Assembly: GCA_002708005.1 (NCBI GenBank)
Contig: PAOJ01000003.1
Location: forward strand, 20,317-28,177
DNA: 7,861 nt
DNA from: Verrucomicrobiales bacterium
Lineage (GTDB): Bacteria; Verrucomicrobiota; Verrucomicrobiia; Limisphaerales; UBA1096
Reading direction: 5' to 3'
Under the pieces are notes generated by a model that worked only from the letters and a program-made list of their open reading frames with translations, was not told where the DNA came from and did no database searches. The position numbers were made by a program, and so were the translations under genes. This document shows, in pieces, positions 1 through 6,292 of this stretch (its first letter is position 1; each line of letters opens with the position of its first letter).

Positions 1-429
1 AATCATCTTATACAGAATATTGACTATGCACCGACATTCTTGGAAATGGCAGGCGCCCCGGTACCAAACGACATGCAAGGTCGCTCACTCTTACCTTTGC
101 TCAAGGGAAAATCTCCAGATAATTGGCGTGATAGTATTTATTATCATTATTATGAATATCCAAGCGTACACATGATACCGCGCCATTACGGTATTCGTAC
201 TCAAAGATATAAGCTAATGCACTTTTACCAATTTGGAGATGAATGGGAATTGTATGATCTGAAAACAGATCCGGATGAACTTAATAATATATATGGCAAA
301 CCTGAACACGCCAAACTTCAAAGTCGAATTAAGAATCGCTTAACTAAGCTCCAAAGTCATTACGAAGATAATAGTAATATTTCCGAAAAACCAGATGAAT
401 GGAAAGCCAGAATGAGGAATAAAAAATAA
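1..429 (+). CDS. Sulfatase (arylsulfatase / heparan-sulfatase type), C-terminal 142 residues, 5' end outside window
   Basis: The reading frame is open from base 1 and ends at TAA 427-429, so only the C-terminal part of a gene is present. Fragment residues 5-18 (QNIDYAPTFLEMAG) and 25-36 (MQGRSLLPLLKG) match the well-known stretch near the end of the alkaline-phosphatase-fold sulfatase domain. Residues 64-72 (GIRTQRYKL) and 82-96 (WELYDLKTDPDELNN) are the usual C-terminal subdomain signature of iduronate-sulfatase / N-sulfoglucosamine-sulfohydrolase-like enzymes. The family hydrolyses sulfate esters or sulfamates on polysaccharides, and is normally exported and activated by conversion of a Cys or Ser to formylglycine. 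The nucleophile motif (C/S-x-P-x-R) and any signal peptide lie upstream of the window, so activity and substrate cannot be judged. The Lys/Asn-rich tail is normal. The family assignment is firm; the substrate is unknown. Confidence 0.9.
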   Translation, partial: NHLIQNIDYAPTFLEMAGAPVPNDMQGRSLLPLLKGKSPDNWRDSIYYHYYEYPSVHMIPRHYGIRTQRYKLMHFYQFGDEWELYDLKTDPDELNNIYGKPEHAKLQSRIKNRLTKLQSHYEDNSNISEKPDEWKARMRNKK

Positions 430-453
430 TCCGACTCTAAAAAAGGCCTTTTG

Positions 454-479
454 ACTAATAGGTTAAATTAAACTAATAG
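454..479. repeat. Pair of ACTAATAG direct repeats flanking a TTAAATTAA palindrome
   Basis: ACTAATAG occurs at 454-461 and again at 472-479, a centre-to-centre distance of 18 bases (just under two helical turns). The palindrome TTAAATTAA (463-471) fills the space between them. It lies between the sulfatase stop and aceE. A transcription-factor site is possible. The same stretch also reads as a weak sigma70-like promoter: TTGACT at 451-456, a 17-base spacer, then TAATAG at 474-479. The sequence is seen directly; any function is inference, and AT-rich DNA yields such repeats by chance. Confidence 0.3.
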
Positions 480-536
480 TTGTCGAGCGTATTTTGCTAA
501 GGAGCTAAGAAAATTGTTTGGTTAAATGGTCGATTT

Positions 537-554
537 GGTTTTTGTGCAAAAACC
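537..554. promoter_or_regulatory. 18-base inverted repeat upstream of aceE, candidate operator
   Basis: GGTTTTTG (537-544) and CAAAAACC (547-554) are perfect inverted arms separated by TG. Further GGT-containing motifs precede it: TTTGGTT at 517-523, ATGGTC at 526-531 and TTTGGTT at 534-540, the last overlapping the left arm. The element ends 69 bases before the aceE start and about 35 bases before the candidate -10 box, a position suitable for a regulator of the pyruvate dehydrogenase operon. It does not match the E. coli PdhR operator (ATTGGT-N3-ACCAAT) beyond the GGT/ACC core. As RNA it could form a tight hairpin, but the T-run that follows (565-570) starts ten bases later, so a terminator is less likely. 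Confidence 0.35.
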
Positions 555-588
555 GCATTCCCCATTTTTTCCTACAGAATACTTTCCA

Positions 589-594
589 TATAAA
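589..594 (+). promoter_or_regulatory. Candidate -10 box for the aceE-aceF-lpd operon
   Basis: TATAAA at 589-594 matches five of six positions of the sigma70 -10 consensus. It would place the transcript start near base 601, giving a short leader of about 23 bases before the aceE ATG at 624. The corresponding -35 area (about 565-572) is a T-rich run with no TTGACA-like hexamer, so the promoter would be weak or activator-dependent. No Shine-Dalgarno sequence is visible between 600 and 623. Confidence 0.3.
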
Positions 595-623
595 AGTAGA
601 GTTCAAATTATTGTTTTCATCTA

Positions 624-3275
624 ATGAACGATATAGATCCTGTTGAGACTAACGAGTGGCTCGAAGCAATTCATTCTGTCATAAAGACAGAAGGCATTGA
701 ACGAGCTCAATTTCTTGTTGAGCAAGTCATCGATGAAGCTCTCGCCAATGGTGTCGATTTACCAACAGGGATTCACACACGATACTGTAATACTATACCA
801 CTATCCGAAGAGCATCCCTACCCTGGAGATATTACCATTGAGCGCAGAATCCGGTCCATTATCAGATGGAACGCCATAATGATGGTACTTAGAGCTTCTA
901 AGAAAGATCTGGAACTAGGGGGACATATGGCCTCATATCAATCAGCTGCCACCTTTTACGAAGTAGGGTTCAATCATTTTTTTAGAGCACCTAATGAACA
1001 AGATACTGGCGACTTGATTTATTATCAAGGACACATATCACCAGGAATCTATGCCCGCGCTTTTGTCGAAGGTCGGCTTACCGAAGAACAACTCGATAAC
1101 TTTAGACAGGAGGTACATGGCATTGGGCTTTCCTCATATCCTCATCCAAAATTGATGCCAGATTTCTGGCAATTTCCAACTGTCTCAATGGGACTTGCCC
1201 CTATCTCTGCAATTTATCAGGCACGCTTTTTACGTTACCTAGAAAACAATCAACTAAAAGACACTTCAAAACAAAGAGTCTTCGCTTTTCTCGGTGACGG
1301 TGAGATGGATGAGCCGGAATCCCGAGGAGCTCTCTCATTTGCTGCTCGCGAAAAACTCAATAATCTTTGTTTTCTGATTAACTGCAACCTACAGCGACTC
1401 GATGGGCCCGTAATGGGTAATGGTAAAATCATCCAAGAACTTGAAGGTCTATTTCGAGGTGCTGGTTGGCATATAATAAAAGTCATCTGGGGCGGAGAAT
1501 GGGATCGCCTGTTCGCTAAAGATAAGAGTGGTAAGCTTCTTCAGCTAATGGAAGAAACTGTCGATGGTGATTATCAAAATTTTAAATCCAAAGACGGTGC
1601 TTATGTTCGCGAACATTTCTTTGGAAGGTACCCAGAAACAGCTGCCTTAGTCGAAGACATGAGTGATGAAGAAATATTCGCACTTCGACGTGGAGGGCAC
1701 GATCCCTCTAAAATCTATGCTGCACTAAAAAAAGCAGAAGAAACCGTTGACAGGCCTACTGTAATCTTAGCGAAGACTATCAAAGGCTATTCAATGGGAA
1801 CTGCTGCCGAAGGCAAAAACATTGCTCATCAGGTTAAAAAAATGGATCTGTCGTCCATAATTCACTTGCGAGACCGACTTTGGCTAAATGATCGTGTTAC
1901 CGATAATGAAATCCCTGATCTCCCTTATCTCACATTAGAAAAGGATTCTGCCGAATACAAATACCTTCATGCCCGCAGAAAGGCTTTACACGGATATCTA
2001 CCACAGCGCTCCTCCAAATTCTCTGGCGATTTTAAAGTTCCCGAACTTGAAGAATTCGAAAGCCTATTGACAGAACAATCACGTGAAATATCTACAACGC
2101 TTGCTTTCGTTAGAACATTGAATATTTTACTGAAAAATAAATCCATCAGTGAAAATATTGTTCCAATTGTCGCCGACGAGGCTCGTACATTCGGCATGGA
2201 AGGTTTATTTAGGCAAATCGGAATTTATAATCCACACGGGCAAAACTACACACCTCAAGATCGTGAGGGTGTATCCTACTATAAGGAAACCATTAGTGGT
2301 CAGGTACTTCAAGAGGGCATTAACGAACTTGGCGCAATCGCTTCTTGGGTTGCTGCTGCTACAAGTTACAGCACACATGACCTCCCGATGATTCCATTCT
2401 ATATTTTTTATTCTATGTTCGGTTTTCAAAGGGTAGGCGATATGACTTGGCTTGCGGGAGATCAACAAGCTAGAGGATTCCTGCTCGGAGCTACTGCTGG
2501 ACGCACTACACTAAATGGTGAAGGGCTTCAACATGAAGACGGTCATAGTCATATACTCGCTAGTACAGTGCCAAACTGCATTTCATATGATCCAGCTTTT
2601 GCGTATGAGATGGCTGTAATAATTCAAGATGGGCTTCGCCGAATGTACGGTCCCGATCAAGAAAATATCTACTATTACCTTACTTTAATGAACGAGGCCT
2701 ACTTCCAACCTGCTATGCCTAAAGGCGTGGAGGAAGGCATCCGTAAAGGAATCTACAAATTACTCAGTCAGGAAGGCAAAAAAACAAAAGTCCAACTTCT
2801 TGGATCTGGCACAATTCTCAACGAAGTAATTAAAGCATCAGAGATGCTTAGTTCAGAATACGGCATTGGTTCAGATATCTATAGTGTAACTTCGTTCAAT
2901 GAACTTACACGAAACGGGCAAGATGTTATCCGTCACAATATGCTTAACCCTGATGAAAAACCGGAGACTCCATACGTTGCCGATGTAATGGGAAATGAAC
3001 CAGCAATAGCTGCTACCGACTATATGAAAAATTATGCGGAACAAATCCGAGCATTTATTCCTGCGGAATCGTATTTGGTATTGGGAACTGACGGCTTCGG
3101 CCGATCTGATAGCCGGGAGAATCTCCGCACTCACTTCGAAGTCAATCGGCATTATATAGTTATCGCGACACTTAGCCAATTAGCCAAACGTGGAGATGTA
3201 AAAAAAGACACTGTCACTGAGGCCATTACAAAGTATGGAATAGACACTAGTAAATCTAATCCATTGTTCAGCTAA
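624..3275 (+). CDS. aceE: Pyruvate dehydrogenase E1 component, homodimeric type
   Basis: Thiamine-diphosphate-dependent E1 subunit that decarboxylates pyruvate and acetylates the lipoyl groups of E2, the entry step from glycolysis to acetyl-CoA; cytoplasmic. The 883 residues compare with 887 in E. coli AceE, and the two appear collinear throughout from memory. Visible landmarks: N-terminal E2-binding segment (about 1-40), His101 and His137 (in GHISPG) of the active site, the ThDP/Mg motif GDGEMDEPES (224-233) through NCNLQRLDGP (253-262), HGYLP (456-460), DEARTFGMEG (518-527), the catalytic Glu568 in INELGA that activates the cofactor, and HEDGHSH (637-643). An in-frame TAG at 597 and no earlier ATG fix the start at 624, although no Shine-Dalgarno is seen. 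It is first in the operon, 9 bases before aceF. No pdhR-like regulator lies next to it. Nothing suggests truncation. Confidence 0.98.
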   Translation: MNDIDPVETNEWLEAIHSVIKTEGIERAQFLVEQVIDEALANGVDLPTGIHTRYCNTIPLSEEHPYPGDITIERRIRSIIRWNAIMMVLRASKKDLELGGHMASYQSAATFYEVGFNHFFRAPNEQDTGDLIYYQGHISPGIYARAFVEGRLTEEQLDNFRQEVHGIGLSSYPHPKLMPDFWQFPTVSMGLAPISAIYQARFLRYLENNQLKDTSKQRVFAFLGDGEMDEPESRGALSFAAREKLNNLCFLINCNLQRLDGPVMGNGKIIQELEGLFRGAGWHIIKVIWGGEWDRLFAKDKSGKLLQLMEETVDGDYQNFKSKDGAYVREHFFGRYPETAALVEDMSDEEIFALRRGGHDPSKIYAALKKAEETVDRPTVILAKTIKGYSMGTAAEGKNIAHQVKKMDLSSIIHLRDRLWLNDRVTDNEIPDLPYLTLEKDSAEYKYLHARRKALHGYLPQRSSKFSGDFKVPELEEFESLLTEQSREISTTLAFVRTLNILLKNKSISENIVPIVADEARTFGMEGLFRQIGIYNPHGQNYTPQDREGVSYYKETISGQVLQEGINELGAIASWVAAATSYSTHDLPMIPFYIFYSMFGFQRVGDMTWLAGDQQARGFLLGATAGRTTLNGEGLQHEDGHSHILASTVPNCISYDPAFAYEMAVIIQDGLRRMYGPDQENIYYYLTLMNEAYFQPAMPKGVEEGIRKGIYKLLSQEGKKTKVQLLGSGTILNEVIKASEMLSSEYGIGSDIYSVTSFNELTRNGQDVIRHNMLNPDEKPETPYVADVMGNEPAIAATDYMKNYAEQIRAFIPAESYLVLGTDGFGRSDSRENLRTHFEVNRHYIVIATLSQLAKRGDVKKDTVTEAITKYGIDTSKSNPLFS

Positions 3276-3284
3276 CCTCGAATC

Positions 3285-4865
3285 ATGGCAATCGAAATTC
3301 ATCTACCTGACATCGGAACAGACGCAGCAGACGTAACAGAGATACTTGTTAGTATTGATGAACAAATTGAAGTCGATACACCTTTGATTAGTGTAGAGGG
3401 AGACAAAGCCGCAATGGAGATACCATCTCCAAATTCAGGAACAGTCAAAGAAATCAAGTTAGCAGTAGGCGATTCAGTTTCTACCGGCACGCTTATTCTG
3501 ATGCTCGAACCCAATGAGGAAGAACCAACTAAGATTGAAGACACAACAGCTTCGGAAGAAAAAAAAGCAAACGAACCAAAGATTGTTTCTAAAAATATTC
3601 TCTTACCAGACATAGGTTCGGATGAAGTAAACGTGACTGAAATTCACGTCGCGACTGGTGATGAAGTTCAAATAGAACAACCTATTATCAGTGTGGAAGG
3701 AGAAAAAGCTGCGATGGAGATCCCTTCCACCCATAGCGGTAAGGTTACTGAAGTAAAAGTGACAGTTGGAGAATCAATTAGCACTGGGACTTTATTACTA
3801 ATTATGGAAACAGTTGAATCACCTGATAGTAAAAAGGTGAAATCAACAGCATCCCCTGCCCCAAAAACTCAGCAGCTTGAACAAGAACCAGTTCAAAAAC
3901 AGGTAAAACAATCCATTAAAAGACAAAGTGGATTTGTAGAAAATCAAGAATTTGCTCACGCCTCTCCATCTGTACGGCGCATAGCTCGTGAATTTGGAGT
4001 GGACCTGGCTAAAGTCCGTGGCTCCGGACGCAAAGGACGCATCATCAAAGAGGACGTCCAAAACTACGTCAAAGAGGCACTTCGAGTTTTAGATTCCGAA
4101 GGTAGTGGAGGAGGCCTTGGGCTACTACCTTGGCCAGATATTGATTTCAATCAGTTTGGCGAAACTGAGACGGAAAAACTTTCGAAAATAAAAAGACTTA
4201 CTGGAGCTAATTTACATCGTAATTGGGTTAAAATTCCTCATGTCACCCAGTGGGATGAAGTAGATGTAACCGAACTTGAAGCTTTACGCAAAGAACTGAA
4301 TTCCATCGAGGCAAAAAACGAATCAGGCATCAAGTTTACTCTACTTGTATTTGTAATGAAGGCAGTAGCCAAGGCTTTACAGGAATTGCCACCAATGAAT
4401 TCGTCTCTATCCAATGACGAGCAAAGTATAATATTAAAAAAATACGTCAACATTGGCATTGCTGTAGATACTCCCAATGGCTTGGTAGTCCCGGTCGTGC
4501 GAAATGTTCACGAAAAAAGTTGTGTCCAATTGACTAAGGATCTACGCGAACTTTCCAGTAAAGCTAGAGATGGAAAACTAACCAAAAATGACATTACCGG
4601 AGGAACATTTACCATTTCCAGCTTAGGCGGATTAGGAGGCACTTCATTCACCCCTATCATCAATGCGCCAGAAGTTGGCATCCTAGGCCTGTCGCGCGCT
4701 GATCAAAAGCCAATATGGAATAACGATACCTTTATACCTCGCCTCATGCTACCAATGTCTCTTTCTTACGATCATCGTGTAATCGATGGGGCTCAAGGAG
4801 TTAAATTTCTGAATATCCTTAAAGAAAGTATCGTTACGGTCAAAGAGGAATTACAGGATCGATGA
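3285..4865 (+). CDS. aceF: Dihydrolipoyllysine acetyltransferase, E2 of pyruvate dehydrogenase, two lipoyl domains
   Basis: Core subunit of the complex. Its lipoyl arms carry the acetyl group from E1 to the catalytic domain, which makes acetyl-CoA, and then pass electrons to E3. Domain order in the 526 residues: lipoyl 1 (2-75, lipoyl Lys41 in EGDKAAME), charged linker, lipoyl 2 (102-175, Lys141 in EGEKAAME), Gln/Lys-rich linker, peripheral subunit-binding domain (about 225-266, ASPSVRRIAREFGVD), a short Gly-rich link, then the catalytic domain (about 295-526) with His497 and Asp501 in DHRVIDG. E. coli AceF has three lipoyl domains and about 630 residues, so this is a shorter, two-arm version. 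The linkers lack the Ala/Pro-rich character of E. coli. It starts 9 bases after aceE with no clear Shine-Dalgarno, and its TGA overlaps the lpd ATG, which implies co-transcription. Confidence 0.97.
   Translation: MAIEIHLPDIGTDAADVTEILVSIDEQIEVDTPLISVEGDKAAMEIPSPNSGTVKEIKLAVGDSVSTGTLILMLEPNEEEPTKIEDTTASEEKKANEPKIVSKNILLPDIGSDEVNVTEIHVATGDEVQIEQPIISVEGEKAAMEIPSTHSGKVTEVKVTVGESISTGTLLLIMETVESPDSKKVKSTASPAPKTQQLEQEPVQKQVKQSIKRQSGFVENQEFAHASPSVRRIAREFGVDLAKVRGSGRKGRIIKEDVQNYVKEALRVLDSEGSGGGLGLLPWPDIDFNQFGETETEKLSKIKRLTGANLHRNWVKIPHVTQWDEVDVTELEALRKELNSIEAKNESGIKFTLLVFVMKAVAKALQELPPMNSSLSNDEQSIILKKYVNIGIAVDTPNGLVVPVVRNVHEKSCVQLTKDLRELSSKARDGKLTKNDITGGTFTISSLGGLGGTSFTPIINAPEVGILGLSRADQKPIWNNDTFIPRLMLPMSLSYDHRVIDGAQGVKFLNILKESIVTVKEELQDR
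3288..3809 (+). repeat. Tandem lipoyl-domain duplication inside aceF
   Basis: Residues 2-75 and 102-175 of AceF are two copies of the biotinyl/lipoyl attachment domain, offset by exactly 100 codons (300 bases). Counting by eye, about 41 of 74 residues are identical, including the blocks LPDIG, SVEG, KAAMEIPS and STGTL. The lipoylated lysines are Lys41 and Lys141. The copies have diverged at the DNA level, so the duplication is old rather than a recent or unstable repeat. Duplication of this domain is normal for bacterial E2 proteins. Confidence 0.9.
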
Positions 4866-6283
4866 GTAACGAAATTAAAACACAGGTAGTCGTAATTGGA
4901 TCAGGACCAGCCGGCTACTCTGCTGCATTTCGCGCAGCAGACCTTGGATTAGAAACGGTAATTGTAGAACGTTACCCCCAACTCGGCGGGGTCTGCCTAA
5001 ATGTTGGTTGTATACCCTCAAAAGCATTACTGCATCTGGCAAAAGTCATAAAAGAAGCGAAAACTCTAAGCTCCCATGGTGTCAATTTTGGGGATCCAAA
5101 GATAGACTTACCAAAAGTTCGTGAGTGGAAAGAAAAAGTTATCGGTCAACTTACTAGCGGGCTTGGCAGTATGGCTAAGCTTCGAAAATGTCAAATTATA
5201 GATGGTATTGGAAAATTTATCGGACCAAATACTTTATTGGTCAAAAGCAATAAAGGAACGAGTACTATAACTTTCGAAAATGCCATCATCGCTGCAGGAT
5301 CCAAACCTATTCAACTTCCTTTTATTCCACACGACGATCCACGCATCTGGGATTCAACCGACGCACTTGAACTAAAGGAAGTTCCAAAACGCCTACTTCT
5401 CATGGGAGGTGGCATTATTGGATTGGAAATGGGCATGGTTTATCAGGCACTTGGATCCAAAGTTGAAGTTGTAGAAATGTTAGAACAAGTCATTCCTGCC
5501 GCTGATAAGGACATAATTAGAACCTTCACTAAGGCAACTAAAGATGTATATGAATACATAATGGAAACCAAAGTGACCGCAGTCGTACCTAATGATAACT
5601 GCATCGAAGTTACGTTTGAAACAAAGGATGGAAGAACCAATATAAAAGAGTACGACGCCGTCCTTGTTGCCATCGGCCGTTCACCTAACGGCAAATTTAT
5701 TGATGCCGAAAAAGCCGGAGTTGAGGTAACTAATCAAGGTTTCATAACTGTCGACAAACAACTTCGAACAAACGTTTCACACATTTATGCTGTAGGAGAT
5801 ATTGTTGGTCAACCGATGCTTGCGCACAAAGGTGTTCACGAAGGACACATCGCTGCAGAAGTCATTGCTGGCAAAAAACATTTTTTTGAACCTAAAGTAA
5901 TCCCATCCATTGCATATACAGACCCTGAGGTCGCTTGGGTTGGTAAAACTGAAAAGGAAGCTATTGAACAAGGGATCAAATACGAAATCTCAGTCTTTCC
6001 TTGGGCTGCATCAGGTCGAGCATTAGCATCTGACTGCAGCAACGGTATGACTAAACTTATTTGGGACAAGGATTCGAAATGCATCATCGGCGGGGCAGTT
6101 GTTGGATCCAACGCTGGTGAATTACTTGGAGAAATAGGTCTCGCAATCGAAATGGGCTGCAACGCAGAAGACTTGGCACTTACGATTCACGCCCACCCTA
6201 CACTTCATGAGTCGGTAGGCCTTGCTGCTGAAATATTCGAAGGCAGCATCACAGATCTACCCAACTCAAAGGCAAAAAAATAA
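4862..6283 (+). CDS. lpd: Dihydrolipoyl dehydrogenase, E3 component
   Basis: FAD-dependent disulfide oxidoreductase that reoxidises dihydrolipoyl groups of E2 and reduces NAD+ to NADH. Its 473 residues match E. coli Lpd (474) almost throughout, by recollection. Visible motifs: FAD-binding GSGPAG (13-18), redox-active disulfide Cys45/Cys50 in GGVCLNVGCIPSK, NAD-binding GGGIIGLE (182-189), second FAD motif AVGDIVGQPMLAHKG (310-324), and the C-terminal dimer-interface catalytic pair His445/Glu450 in HAHPTLHE. The ATG overlaps the aceF TGA by four bases (ATGA), which suggests translational coupling. GAGGA at 4845-4849 is the only Shine-Dalgarno-like sequence near the start, about 12 bases upstream. 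The gene completes the complex and could also serve 2-oxoglutarate dehydrogenase or glycine cleavage, which is not decidable here. It ends one base before the convergent esterase gene. Confidence 0.97.
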   Translation: MSNEIKTQVVVIGSGPAGYSAAFRAADLGLETVIVERYPQLGGVCLNVGCIPSKALLHLAKVIKEAKTLSSHGVNFGDPKIDLPKVREWKEKVIGQLTSGLGSMAKLRKCQIIDGIGKFIGPNTLLVKSNKGTSTITFENAIIAAGSKPIQLPFIPHDDPRIWDSTDALELKEVPKRLLLMGGGIIGLEMGMVYQALGSKVEVVEMLEQVIPAADKDIIRTFTKATKDVYEYIMETKVTAVVPNDNCIEVTFETKDGRTNIKEYDAVLVAIGRSPNGKFIDAEKAGVEVTNQGFITVDKQLRTNVSHIYAVGDIVGQPMLAHKGVHEGHIAAEVIAGKKHFFEPKVIPSIAYTDPEVAWVGKTEKEAIEQGIKYEISVFPWAASGRALASDCSNGMTKLIWDKDSKCIIGGAVVGSNAGELLGEIGLAIEMGCNAEDLALTIHAHPTLHESVGLAAEIFEGSITDLPNSKAKK

Positions 6284-6292
6284 TTTATTTTT
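6276..6292. terminator. AT-only palindrome over both convergent stop codons, possible weak bidirectional terminator
   Basis: AAAAATAA (6276-6283), a central T (6284), then TTATTTTT (6285-6292) form a perfect interrupted palindrome. Each arm contains the TAA stop codon of one of the two convergent genes (lpd on +, esterase on -). With no GC in the stem, a stable RNA hairpin is unlikely, but it is the only symmetric, T-tract-like element available between the genes. No conventional terminator was seen here, so transcripts probably end inside the opposing gene or depend on Rho. Low confidence for function; the sequence itself is plain. Confidence 0.25.

Noticed and set aside
441..452. Perfect palindrome AAAAGGCCTTTT shortly after the sulfatase stop, as a possible terminator
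   Set aside because: It has no loop: folding would leave only four A-T pairs around a GGCC loop, which is not a stable hairpin, and no proper T-tract follows.
537..570. Hairpin followed by T6 as a transcription attenuator or terminator upstream of aceE
   Set aside because: The T-run starts 10 bases after the stem, the stem is mostly A-T, and the candidate promoter lies downstream of it, so an operator reading was preferred.
2871..3179. Antisense open frame of 102 codons within aceE
   Set aside because: Lies opposite a strongly conserved E1 coding region, has no recognisable domain or start signal, and is best explained as a shadow of the real gene. The same applies to the other antisense and overlapping frames in aceE, aceF and lpd.
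5836..6162. Antisense open frame of 108 codons within lpd
   Set aside because: Overlaps the conserved E3 FAD and dimerisation regions; its composition follows the complementary strand and no family is recognisable.
624..6283. Possibility that the operon encodes 2-oxoglutarate dehydrogenase or a branched-chain complex instead
   Set aside because: E1 matches the homodimeric AceE type over its full length, and E2 has the AceF domain order with tandem lipoyl domains. SucA/SucB and BCKDH E1 alpha/beta have different lengths and motifs.
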